The notes below the pieces were generated by a model, which saw only the letters and a program-made list of their open reading frames with translations, did not search any database and had not been told where the DNA came from. From Syntrophobacter sp. SbD2 (GTDB taxonomy: Bacteria > Desulfobacterota > Binatia > UBA9968): a DNA stretch of 38,338 nt. Location of the stretch: contig CAMDBU010000046.1 of assembly GCA_945889495.1 (NCBI GenBank), forward strand, positions 1 through 38,338, read 5' to 3'. The position numbers and the translations under genes were made by a program. Of this stretch, positions 15,959 to 24,206 are shown piece after piece (positions within the stretch are counted from its first letter, which is position 1; each line of letters begins with the position of its first letter).

Positions 15959-17974
15959 ATGCACTCACCGCGAAAATCCAAAGTGACAAAAACAACCGCA
16001 GCGAAGAAACCCGCCTTCCGTCTCGAAGAAGCGACGATTGCTGGCGTGCATCGCGCGTTCCGCGCCAAGAAGCTTACGGCGGCGGAGCTGGTCACTCGCT
16101 ATCTCGACCGCATCAAGGCCTACAACGGCGTCTGTGTCGCCGGCCCAATCGACGCCGCCACCGGATTGCAATTGGGCGATATCACGCCGATTCCCAACGC
16201 CGGGCAGCTCAATGCGTTCATCACTTTGAACCTGAAGGAAGGCAGGCGCATCAAGCTCGGTTTTGCCGACAAACTGAAACGAACTCATCGCAGACACGAC
16301 GACACGAAATACCCTGACGCCCTGGATCGAGCGCGCGAGCTCGACCGTTACTTTGCCCGCACCGGCAAGTTGGCTGGCCCGCTGCACGGCATCCCGATGG
16401 CGATCAAGGACAACTACGACACTTTCGACATGCGCACGACGGCGGCAGCGGCGGCCGATTACGCCGACGATCGCCCGCCCGACGATGCCACCATGGTCGC
16501 CAAGCTACGCGCCGCCGGCGCGATCTTTCTCGGTAAGACCAACATGGACGAGTACGCTCCCGCGGGCATTGCCCGCAGCGCCTTTGGCGGCCAGACCTGC
16601 AATCCCTACGACACGACGAGGATACCCGGCGGATCGAGCGGCGGATCGGCCGCGGCGGTGTCGGCCAACCTCGCGATGTGTGCCTTGGGCACGGACACCT
16701 CCGGCTCGGTGCGTTTTCCGGCAACTTGCTGCAATCTGGTCGGCCTGGTCGCCACCCAAGGGTTGGTGAGCCGCGACGGCATCGTGCCACTATCGTTTAC
16801 CCGGGACCGCGGCGGTCCGATCTGCCGCACCGTCGAAGACACCGCGATCCTGCTGGAAGTACTGGCCGGCTACGATCCCAAAGATCCTGTGACCGCGGCC
16901 TGTGCCGCGCAGCCAAGAATTTCCTACTCGCGCCACGCCGCCAGCAAATCGCTGCGCGGCAAAAGGCTCGGCGTCCTGCGCGATTTGATGATCGAAGCGA
17001 GCCTGGCCGATCGCGACAACATCCGCGTCGCCAACGCGGCGCTCGCCGACATGAAAAAGGCCGGTGCGACCATCGTCGATCCAGTGAATATCGACAAAGC
17101 CATCGCCGAGGTGCTCCCAAATCTCGAACCCGGCTGGCTGGCGAAGAATTTTCCGGCGGCGTTTCCGCAGTCTGACAGACCCATCGACACAATCGTTTCG
17201 ATGGCCTTGGCTCACGGTCTGATCCCCACCGGTACTCGCGGCGTGAACTTGCGCATGCTGGCGGCGCAGACGCGTGGCCACGAAGCGCACTACGCGATCA
17301 ACCGCTACTTGCGCGAGCGCGGCGATGCCAAGTTCAAATCACTAGAAGACATACTCGCCATGCCGCTGTTTTCGGGCAACCTGGATAATCTCAAAAGAGC
17401 GTTCGGCAGCGATGCCACCAGCTTGGACTCACCAGCGCAGACCGAACATTTGGTAAGAATGCAGACCCTGCGTCAAATCGTCCTCCAAGTCATGGCGGAA
17501 AATAATCTCGACGCCCTGGTGTACGCCTACACGACGATCCCGCCGCATATCATTTTGACCAACCGCCAGGCGAAAACCCTGGAGACCCACACCGAACCGA
17601 GAGTACTAAAGGCCGGCACGGTCATATCCGATCCGAGTCTGGTACCGGGCGAGCCGGTGCTGAAATCCGACCTCGACACCTACCGAGGTTCCGGCTTGAG
17701 CTTCGCCGTGAATTTGAGCCCCATGACTGGCTTCCCGGCCATCGTCGTGCCGGCGGGATTCACCCGAGAAGTCTACGACCGGGTGCCGGACGATAAGGAT
17801 CCAAACGGTAGTCGTTTGGAAGGCCCGAAAAAAGTCGAGCTGCCGGTCGCATTAGAATTCCTCGCCCGCCCATTTGACGAAGCAACCCTCTTCGCCATCG
17901 CCTCCGCGTTCGAAAACCTCAAACGCCATCGCCGGCCACCGCCGGGATTCGGACCGCTTGCCGGTTCCAAATGA
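15959..17974 (+). CDS. Amidase signature family hydrolase
   Basis: This 671-residue protein is an amidase-signature enzyme with the Ser-cisSer-Lys triad: K150 in AIKDNYD, S226 in GGSSGGSAAAV and S250 in GTDTSGSVRFPA. The substrate-loop NMDEYAPAG (195-203) is typical. It hydrolyses amides in the cytoplasm; no signal peptide is present. It is much longer than the usual 450-500 residues. Extra segments lie near 58-83 and 93-120, before the LDRARELD helix, and the region 330-600 is expanded. The ATG at 15959 has GGAGG eight bases upstream. It could be an aryl- or alkyl-amidase or a relative of GatA, but without gatB/gatC nearby a tRNA amidotransferase role is unlikely. Confidence 0.92.
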   Translation: MHSPRKSKVTKTTAAKKPAFRLEEATIAGVHRAFRAKKLTAAELVTRYLDRIKAYNGVCVAGPIDAATGLQLGDITPIPNAGQLNAFITLNLKEGRRIKLGFADKLKRTHRRHDDTKYPDALDRARELDRYFARTGKLAGPLHGIPMAIKDNYDTFDMRTTAAAAADYADDRPPDDATMVAKLRAAGAIFLGKTNMDEYAPAGIARSAFGGQTCNPYDTTRIPGGSSGGSAAAVSANLAMCALGTDTSGSVRFPATCCNLVGLVATQGLVSRDGIVPLSFTRDRGGPICRTVEDTAILLEVLAGYDPKDPVTAACAAQPRISYSRHAASKSLRGKRLGVLRDLMIEASLADRDNIRVANAALADMKKAGATIVDPVNIDKAIAEVLPNLEPGWLAKNFPAAFPQSDRPIDTIVSMALAHGLIPTGTRGVNLRMLAAQTRGHEAHYAINRYLRERGDAKFKSLEDILAMPLFSGNLDNLKRAFGSDATSLDSPAQTEHLVRMQTLRQIVLQVMAENNLDALVYAYTTIPPHIILTNRQAKTLETHTEPRVLKAGTVISDPSLVPGEPVLKSDLDTYRGSGLSFAVNLSPMTGFPAIVVPAGFTREVYDRVPDDKDPNGSRLEGPKKVELPVALEFLARPFDEATLFAIASAFENLKRHRRPPPGFGPLAGSK

Positions 17975-18064
17975 CCCGAACCTGGGCTAATTGACATCCC
18001 AGTGTAGGAGCCATACGATCCACCCTAATTACGGGACCATTCAGCCCAGCGACCGGGGTATTCT

Positions 18065-18340
18065 ATGAGCAACCTAGCCGAGAAACTTGACCACCCATAT
18101 ATCGCCATCCACAAGGACTTCTGCGGCGGCAGTCCGATCATTAAGGGAACCAAATTCCCGGTTCGGTCGGTGGTGCGCTACGTGCTGCACCAAGGCTTAT
18201 CCCCTGAAGAGATCGTCGGTGAGTTTAGCCACTTGACCCTCGCGCAGATTTACGACGCGCTGTCTTATTATTACGATCACAAAGAAGAGATTGACCGGGA
18301 TCTGCGGGACAATTCAGAAGCGATGCTACACACAAAATAG
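18065..18340 (+). CDS. DUF433 antitoxin-type protein (second pair)
   Basis: This 91-residue DUF433 protein has the family core CGGSPIIKGTKFPVRSVV (about 20-37), then GLSPEEIVGEFSHLT and a helix ending in DALSYYYDHKEEID. It is longer at the C-terminus than the copy at 1823 and clearly a different subgroup (GGSPIIKGT versus GGKPCVRGL). A GGGG stretch precedes the ATG. The DUF5615 partner follows after an 8-base gap. The two are expected to form an antitoxin-toxin type module; function not tested. Confidence 0.86.
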   Translation: MSNLAEKLDHPYIAIHKDFCGGSPIIKGTKFPVRSVVRYVLHQGLSPEEIVGEFSHLTLAQIYDALSYYYDHKEEIDRDLRDNSEAMLHTK

Positions 18341-18348
18341 GCAAATCG

Positions 18349-18696
18349 ATGGCCAATATCGCCCTGCTGCTGGATGAGGATGTCCGGGTGAAGCTCGGCG
18401 AAATTCTCCGGCAACGAGGCTATGATGCCATTCATGTTTTGGAAGTTGACCGGGGCGGGATGTCTGACCCAGAACAACTTGCCCACGCTACCAGCGAGCA
18501 ACGGGCAATCCTAACCCACAACGTTCGCCATTTCGTGCTGCTGAACAAGCAATACCACGACGAAGGCAAAGAACATTTCGGCATCCTGGTCTCTGACCAG
18601 GTCCCATTGAGAGAATTGCTGCGCAGGACACTCCGGTTCCTCAGCCGCTACACGTCGGAAGATATCAAGAACAACACGTTGTGGCTGAACGATTAG
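18349..18696 (+). CDS. DUF5615 PIN-like protein (second pair)
   Basis: This 115-residue DUF5615 protein has the first acidic strand LLLDEDV (D9, D11), the YDAIHVLEVDRGGMSD segment and ILTHNVRHFVLLN. In the third, asparagine (N58) stands where the copy at 2047 has the aspartate of KDADF. This Asn form is frequent in one DUF5615 subgroup, so it does not by itself mean inactivity. It follows the DUF433 gene closely. It probably acts as the nuclease-like partner of a toxin-antitoxin-type pair. Confidence 0.85.
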   Translation: MANIALLLDEDVRVKLGEILRQRGYDAIHVLEVDRGGMSDPEQLAHATSEQRAILTHNVRHFVLLNKQYHDEGKEHFGILVSDQVPLRELLRRTLRFLSRYTSEDIKNNTLWLND

Positions 18697-18883
18697 CATT
18701 TCGGCACTGCCAACGTTTCGCTCGCGACAATTGGAGGACGCGATCACGTAAATATTAAACCATCCACATGATCTCAATTCCGTAGCTGCGCACGTCATTT
18801 CGTCGCTTACGACAATAGTTAAGCAAGTATCGACATGTGTTGCTCATGTGGTGCAGGTCCGACGATCCGTTTCAAGACGATTG

Positions 18884-19600
18884 TTAGGCTTCAAGGCGCC
18901 CCCAGGAATGGCGAGCCGACCACACATCGGGACGACGATGTACTCGATGGGTAAGATAATAAACGTAATCAGCAAGCTGCTCTTTACGCTCGGGAGACAA
19001 AAACCCAAACTCAGCGAGAAACCGCTCGACCGCCTGAGAGGTTGGAACATTCGAGATACCACCATCACGCAATGCGTTCCAAGCGACCATTGTCGTCGGG
19101 TCGGTCTTGGTGGGAATGGTAGAGCCCCCAAGTATGAAATGTACGTAGTCAAACTCTACTACTCGATGCCACTCAACAAGAGTTGCCTCAATTTCGATCT
19201 CTGAGACTTTGATCTCTCGAAGAACGGAAATGAGGTTATTTTTGATCTGATCCTGCTCGTGATCTGAGTAGCCGCCAAATCGGCCACTCCGCTGTACCAG
19301 CGAGAGGGAAAGTTCCGTGATCCTCTGAGCTAGCAGCTGAAGTTCTCGAAGAGTGCTTTCTGCTCGTGCGACAACCTCTCGCGTCTTTGCCTCAACTCCG
19401 CTTCTCGATGCTTTGAACTCCGATATCCGGTCGAGATTTCCCGCCAGCAGGCAGCCAACAAAACCAAGAAAAGCAACGACCATTACCCAAGATCCTCCCC
19501 AAAAGCCTGCTGCCAGGCCGCCAATCAGAATAAGCACCGCTACTATGCTGAGAAACACTTTCACGATTTTCTCCAGTCGCCCAACTACAAATCGCACCAA
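18884..19600 (-). CDS. Hypothetical membrane protein with coiled coil
   Basis: I do not recognise this 238-residue protein. It has two closely spaced transmembrane segments (about 14-33 and 36-54), then a heptad-like helix (about 60-100, with VEAKTREVVARAESTLRELQ, then ITELSLSLVQ), and a soluble C-terminal part rich in acidic residues with YVHFILGG and FGFLSPERKEQL. The frame opens at GTG 19600. A second GTG at 19564, six bases after GGAG, is an equally good start and would give 226 residues. Its GC content is lower than its neighbours and it lies beside the toxin-antitoxin-type pair, so it is probably part of an accessory patch. Confidence 0.75.
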   Translation of the reverse strand: MVRFVVGRLEKIVKVFLSIVAVLILIGGLAAGFWGGSWVMVVAFLGFVGCLLAGNLDRISEFKASRSGVEAKTREVVARAESTLRELQLLAQRITELSLSLVQRSGRFGGYSDHEQDQIKNNLISVLREIKVSEIEIEATLVEWHRVVEFDYVHFILGGSTIPTKTDPTTMVAWNALRDGGISNVPTSQAVERFLAEFGFLSPERKEQLADYVYYLTHRVHRRPDVWSARHSWGRLEA

Positions 19601-19762
19601 CCTGAATCGCGATACTCAAGCAGTTTGTCGGCATGTCCAACAGGAAAGCACTCCCCAAACCCACACGCTAAAATCTTTGACCCTGTACGCCCTTTTCGAA
19701 TAACAGCTCCGAATCTTCAGGTGATCTCCGGCCTCAAGCCTCGCGCCCCATGACTGCCGCCC

Positions 19763-21010
19763 TCACCGCGGCGCCACCGAGATCTCCTCGCGCGGAAAGT
19801 AATCCATGATCTCCGCGCCGTTCTTCGTCACCACCAGCATGTTCTCCAAGCGCGCGCCGCCGATACGAGTTTCGCCTTCGCGCGATTCGACGGCGAGCGT
19901 CATGCCTTCCTCGAAAACCTGTGGATGATCGAAGGACCATAAGCGGTTGACGATCGGGATGTCGTAGCCGGTGTTGGTGCCAAGACCGATGCCATGGCCG
20001 ATTTCGCTGGCGAGGATCTCCACTTCACTCTTGTAGCCCCACTTGGTCGCCGGCGGGAAATGTTTGGCCGCGTCGGCGGTGGTCTTGCCCGGTTTGATTT
20101 CCGAGATGACGAGATCGAGCCGATCGCGCACTTGCTTGTACCAGTCTTGTTCCTTGGCCGTCGGCTTGCGGCCGACGATGAAGGTGCGGTAGGTGCAGCT
20201 GCCGTAACCCATGTAGGTCGCGCCGCAGTAGGAGCCGTAAACCATATCACCGAACTGAATCACCCGGCTGGTGGCGTGGGGACCGCGGTCAAAGGTCGTC
20301 GGCCCGGTGCGCCAACCGCCGGGCACGGAACCTTCGAGGCCCATTTCCCAGCCGGCGTTGGATGCAATGCGCATGAGATCGGTGTCGCGAAGGCCGGGTT
20401 TCAAATTTTCCCACACCCGGTACCAGACGCCGTCGACCATGGACGCGCAGGTTTTGAGGCAATTGATCTCATCCTGGTTTTTGATCATGCGCGCTTCGAG
20501 CATGAGATTGCGCGCATCGACGAGGTTTTTCACGCCGGCGTTAACCAACGCTTCGCGAGCGGTGCCGTCGAAACTGCCCAACGCCAGCTTCTCGCCCAAC
20601 AAGCCGCGCTTTTCCAATTCAAATTTAATTTCGCCGGCGAACGCCTTGGCCTCGTCGGCGCAAGCGCCTGGCCCCGGCGCGCCACTGAGCCAAGAATGCG
20701 CCGGCCGCCATTCTTTAATCCACGGGCACTGGTCCGGCATCTGGTGAAAATAACCATTGTGCTCGTACATCACCGGATCATGCTCGGCGAAAAACAGCAC
20801 GTAACGGCACATCGGATAGGTAAAGCCGCGCAGCGCGGTGAGATAACGAATGTTATGATGATTGGCTTCGAGCAACGCGGCGACGCCATGCTTTTTCATG
20901 ATCATCTGCGCCCGTGCCATGCGCTGATTGCGCATGCGCTCGGTATTGAGCCGCTCCTGCCAGTCGGCGGTTTCCGGACCGAAAGTAAGTTTGGGAGAGT
21001 ATTGAACCAT
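19763..21010 (-). CDS. M24 (aminopeptidase P/creatinase-fold) protein lacking metal aspartates
   Basis: This 415-residue protein has the two-domain creatinase/prolidase layout: an N-terminal domain with NIRYLTALRGFTYP, then a pita-bread domain with ARMIKNQDEINCLKTCA. The C-terminal ligands are present: H339 in SEIGHGIGLG, E375 in VESREG and E389 in ARLENMLVV. The strand that normally carries two metal-binding aspartates (pattern GDxVxxDxG...GYxSDxTRT) reads GDMVYGSYCGATYMGYGSCTYRT: the first is S/Y and the second is C272. The usual di-metal peptidase site therefore looks incomplete, as in metal-free creatinase-type members. AGGAG precedes the ATG. It may be a non-peptidase C-N hydrolase or lyase. 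Confidence 0.88.
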   Translation of the reverse strand: MVQYSPKLTFGPETADWQERLNTERMRNQRMARAQMIMKKHGVAALLEANHHNIRYLTALRGFTYPMCRYVLFFAEHDPVMYEHNGYFHQMPDQCPWIKEWRPAHSWLSGAPGPGACADEAKAFAGEIKFELEKRGLLGEKLALGSFDGTAREALVNAGVKNLVDARNLMLEARMIKNQDEINCLKTCASMVDGVWYRVWENLKPGLRDTDLMRIASNAGWEMGLEGSVPGGWRTGPTTFDRGPHATSRVIQFGDMVYGSYCGATYMGYGSCTYRTFIVGRKPTAKEQDWYKQVRDRLDLVISEIKPGKTTADAAKHFPPATKWGYKSEVEILASEIGHGIGLGTNTGYDIPIVNRLWSFDHPQVFEEGMTLAVESREGETRIGGARLENMLVVTKNGAEIMDYFPREEISVAPR

Positions 21011-21085
21011 GATCGCGCTCCTGAAAATTATTGCTGCGAACTTACCCGGAACGGCGCAACCCTACAACCGTTTTCACCGGTAAAC

Positions 21086-21114
21086 TTGCGTCGCTACGGC
21101 GAATACGCTGTAAT
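21086..21114 (+). promoter_or_regulatory. Weak promoter candidate
   Basis: TTGCGT (21086-21091), 17 bases, TGTAAT (21109-21114) lies just before the binding-protein gene at 21123. The -10 is good but the -35 is weak. The start site would fall almost at the ATG, implying a leaderless message. Low confidence. Confidence 0.22.
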
Positions 21115-21122
21115 GACTAGCC

Positions 21123-22103
21123 ATGAAAAAGCTCCTTCAACTGTTCAGCCTGGCGGCGCTCGCGCTGCTACCGTCGACACCCTTCGCCGCTGAGCGCATC
21201 ACCGCCGCCTACACTAGCATCGCCGCCGCCTACGCGCCCTTCTGGGTGGCCAAGGACAAAGGCATCTTCGACAAATACAACTTCGACACGCGCTTGATCT
21301 ACATGCGCGGCACGGTGCCGACGCTGGCGGCGCTGGCCAACGGTGAGCTCGACTTCGTCCAATCGGGCGCCTCGCCGTTTATACCTTACGCTGCCAGAGG
21401 CGGTGATGTGGTTTTGCTCGGTTGCCTGGCGAACAAAGTGATCGACTACGTGCTCATCGCCCAACCGTCGATCACGCGCATCGAGCAGCTGCGCGGCAAG
21501 AACATCGGCATCAGCCGCGTCGGCGACCAGACCCATCACTACGTCAGGGAAATCCTCAAGCGCTACGGCATCGGGTTGAAGGACGTGCGCCTGGTACAAA
21601 CCGGTCTACAACCGGAGCGCGTCGCGGCATTGCGCCAGGGGCTCACCAACGCGAGCATCTTGAACCGGCCCAACAATCTGCCGCTGGAGCAAGAGGGTTA
21701 TAAACGGCTGCTCGATATCGAAGACTTGAAACTGCCCGCCGGCGTGCGCTGCTTGATCACGACTAAAAAGATAATCAAAGCCAAACCGGCCATGGTCGAC
21801 AATTTCGTCATGGCCTGGTTGGAATCGGTGCGCTACATCCTGACGCAAAAGCGCGAGACCAAACAGGTGATCGCCAAATACACGTTGAACAACGATGACG
21901 TGCATCTGGAAGAAGCCTGGAACACGCTAGCGACGCAGACCGAAATCCCGCCCTACGCCTCGGTCAGCCAGCTCCAAGGCCAAGCCAACATGATGGCCGA
22001 AGACCAGCCCGACCTGGCGAAGTTCGACGCCAAAGTGATGGTCGACAACAGCGTGATTAAGCGACTGGAAGATTCCGGCTGGACCAAGAAACTGTTCCGG
22101 TAA
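21123..22103 (+). CDS. ABC transporter substrate-binding protein, NMT1/SsuA-like
   Basis: A 326-residue exported binding protein; the signal peptide ends near PFA|AE (residue 22). It has the family pattern PFWVAKDKGIFDKYNF, LANGELDFVQSG, IEQLRGKNIGISRVGDQTH and YGIGLKDVRLVQTG, and ends with MVDNSVIKRLEDSGW, the common tail of these paralogues. It is divergent from the M24 gene and convergent with another binding-protein gene. No transporter membrane gene is adjacent. The ligand is unknown. Confidence 0.9.
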   Translation: MKKLLQLFSLAALALLPSTPFAAERITAAYTSIAAAYAPFWVAKDKGIFDKYNFDTRLIYMRGTVPTLAALANGELDFVQSGASPFIPYAARGGDVVLLGCLANKVIDYVLIAQPSITRIEQLRGKNIGISRVGDQTHHYVREILKRYGIGLKDVRLVQTGLQPERVAALRQGLTNASILNRPNNLPLEQEGYKRLLDIEDLKLPAGVRCLITTKKIIKAKPAMVDNFVMAWLESVRYILTQKRETKQVIAKYTLNNDDVHLEEAWNTLATQTEIPPYASVSQLQGQANMMAEDQPDLAKFDAKVMVDNSVIKRLEDSGWTKKLFR

Positions 22104-22104
22104 G

Positions 22105-22204
22105 TCGAGAAAGAATATTTCACCACAGAGCTCACAGAGACCACAGAGAAAGGCTTCGTGAAAAACCTTCCGAACTCCGTGCCCTCTGTGGTGAAAAAAT
22201 TCGA
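22105..22204. terminator. Word-built inverted repeat between convergent genes
   Basis: TCGAG...TTTCACCACAGAGCTCACAGAG (left arm from 22105) pairs with CTCCGTGCCCTCTGTGGTGAAA...TCGA (right arm to 22204). The arms repeat the word CACAGAG. A long imperfect hairpin fills the whole gap between two convergent genes, ending in GTGAAAAAAT on one side. It probably works as a two-way transcription terminator. Confidence 0.65.
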
Positions 22205-22207
22205 CTC

Positions 22208-23179
22208 TTAAGGCACCGCCTTCGCGACTTCGGCAAGAATGCTCGCATCGATCAGCGCCTCGGCTTTCAAATTTTTCGCCGCCGGCACCGTCGGCACCAG
22301 GGAATCGATGGCGTAGCGCAGGCCGTCCAACGGCAAGGTCGGAAACGGTTCGAGAAATTTGCCCGAGTTGAACCGATAGTTCTCCTCGATGATCGCTTTA
22401 TCCTGCAAGCGCAGATTTTTCGCCAAGACCTTCTTGCTCAACTCCGGATCGTCCTGAATTTTTTTCATGCTCGCCACCAGGGCGCGCACGAAACGCACGG
22501 CCACCGGCCGGCGATCTTTCAAAAACGCCCGGCGCACCGCGCTCATGTTACCGACTACTGGAAAATTCAAACTTTCAATATCGAGGACGGTTTTGAAGCC
22601 GTCTTTTTCCAGCGTCATGGCGAAGGCCGGATTCAAGATCGTCGCCGCCACCCGGCCATTTTTGAGCGCCAGCGTGCGGTCGGCTTGGCCGCCGGTGGAG
22701 ATCACCCGGACATCGGTGTCGGGATTCATACCGAGTTTCTTGAGCGCCAGCCGGAGATAAAAATGCGACACGTCATGGAGTCGCGCGATGCCCACCACTT
22801 TGCCCTTCAACTGCTCCATCTTGTCGATGCCCGGCGCGGCGACGATGCGGTACTGCATGCGGTTGTAGACGCTGGCGATGAATTGCAAATCGGCGCCGCT
22901 GGCCATGGCGCCGATGACGTTGTGCGGAATGCAGTAGAGCACGTCGATCTCGCCGGCGACCAAGGACGACACCGCCGGATTGCCCTGAATCCAAATCAGC
23001 TCGACGTCCAACCCTTCGCGGGTGAAAATACCGGCGTCCTTGGCCAACCAAAGCGGCAGGATCGCGCCGCCGATGTAGCAATTGCTGACGCGCAGTTTGT
23101 CGGCGCCATGCACGGTCCACGCGAATAGTGGACAAACCGCCAGCAGCAACAGCATCCAATATCTTTTTCGCTTCGCCAT
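22208..23179 (-). CDS. ABC transporter substrate-binding protein, NMT1/SsuA-like
   Basis: A 323-residue exported binding protein. A basic n-region (MAKRKRYW) and hydrophobic core lead to cleavage near VHG|AD (residue 25). Family features: LPLWLAKDAGIFTREGLDVE, LVAGEIDVLYCIPH, MEQLKGKVVGIARLHDVSHF and LGMNPDTDVRVISTGG. It ends with LIDASILAEV. I took the ATG at 23179; a GTG at 23191 would add four residues. It is most like the protein at 21123, its convergent neighbour (YNRMQYRIVAAPGIDKMEQL versus CLANKVIDYVLIAQPSITRI layout). The ligand is unknown. Confidence 0.88.
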   Translation of the reverse strand: MAKRKRYWMLLLLAVCPLFAWTVHGADKLRVSNCYIGGAILPLWLAKDAGIFTREGLDVELIWIQGNPAVSSLVAGEIDVLYCIPHNVIGAMASGADLQFIASVYNRMQYRIVAAPGIDKMEQLKGKVVGIARLHDVSHFYLRLALKKLGMNPDTDVRVISTGGQADRTLALKNGRVAATILNPAFAMTLEKDGFKTVLDIESLNFPVVGNMSAVRRAFLKDRRPVAVRFVRALVASMKKIQDDPELSKKVLAKNLRLQDKAIIEENYRFNSGKFLEPFPTLPLDGLRYAIDSLVPTVPAAKNLKAEALIDASILAEVAKAVP

Positions 23180-23273
23180 ATGGCCCGACACTAGCGTGGA
23201 GTCATGATCGTATCAAGCATCGCTTGCTATCTGGGGGCGGCCTGGTTACAGAACATAAATAGTGATTTTGCTC

Positions 23274-24206
23274 ATGACAAAACTTGCGGCGCTGCTGCTC
23301 TTCGTGGCGCCCTTGCCGCTAGGTTTCGCCGCCGAACGGCCGCCGGAAAAAGTTCGCATCGCGGTGTCGTCCAAGTCGCTGGGATTCCTCGACACCTGGG
23401 CGGCCAAGGAGCGCGGTTTCTTTCGCAAGCATGGCCTCGACGCCGAGATCATCGCCATGCGCCCGCCGCTCACCATCGGCGCGTTGCAAGCGGGCGAAAT
23501 CGACTACGCCATCGGCGCCAGCACCACTTCGCGCGGCGCCATCTCAGGCGCGCCGGTGCGCATCGTCAGCCTGGCGCTACGCTCGTCGTTTCACACTCTG
23601 GTCGCGCGGCCAGCGATCAAAACCATCACCGATATGAAAGGCAAGACCATCGCGGTCACCATCGGCGCCGCCGATGATTTCGTCGCACGCCATCTGTTGC
23701 GCAGGGGCGGCGTCGATCCGCGCGATGTTCATTTCGTCAACATGGGCGGTTCGGACACGCGCTTTCCGGCGCTCTACAACGGCACCATCGACGCCTCGCC
23801 GTTGTCCCTGCCGTTCTTCGTCGTCGCCAAACGGCAAGGCTACAATCTGCTCGGCACGGCGTCCGACGTGCTCGACATGGCCACCGTCGGCATCGGTACG
23901 TCGCTCAAGAAAATCGCCCAGGAACGCGAGCAAGTGAAAAAAATGATCCGCGCCCAGCTCGACACCCTGCGCTGGATCAAGACGCAGAAAGCCGAGGTCG
24001 TGACGTTCTTGCAAAAATTTTACGGCCTCGACGAAGCCATGGCGGTGGAATCCCACGCCATCTATGCCAAACTGATCATCGACGACGCCCGCCCGTTGGC
24101 CGAGGCGGTCAAGACCGTACTCGATCAACAGGGCAAACCAGATTTGCCTCTCGACCGCGTGGTCGACGCCTCGGTGGTCGAAGAAGTGCTGCGCGAACGG
24201 AGATAA
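23274..24206 (+). CDS. ABC transporter substrate-binding protein, NMT1/SsuA-like
   Basis: A 310-residue exported binding protein; the signal peptide ends near GFA|AE (residue 19). Features: TWAAKERGFFRKHGLDAEI, LQAGEIDYAIGAST, ITDMKGKTIAVTIGAADDF and VDPRDVHFVNMGGSDTRF. It ends with VVDASVVEEVL. I took the ATG at 23274; a GTG at 23262 adds four residues. Its TAA shares one base with the ATG of the following amidohydrolase gene, so the two are co-translated. This links the binding protein to that enzyme and makes the amidohydrolase substrate, or a precursor, the best guess for its ligand. Confidence 0.9.
   Translation: MTKLAALLLFVAPLPLGFAAERPPEKVRIAVSSKSLGFLDTWAAKERGFFRKHGLDAEIIAMRPPLTIGALQAGEIDYAIGASTTSRGAISGAPVRIVSLALRSSFHTLVARPAIKTITDMKGKTIAVTIGAADDFVARHLLRRGGVDPRDVHFVNMGGSDTRFPALYNGTIDASPLSLPFFVVAKRQGYNLLGTASDVLDMATVGIGTSLKKIAQEREQVKKMIRAQLDTLRWIKTQKAEVVTFLQKFYGLDEAMAVESHAIYAKLIIDDARPLAEAVKTVLDQQGKPDLPLDRVVDASVVEEVLRERR

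Noticed and set aside
19994-21193. 399-codon plus-strand open frame opposite the M24 gene
   Set aside because: Codon bias of the high-GC minus-strand gene leaves the opposite frame open. The translation has no family character, and the M24 protein has clear motifs and a ribosome site.
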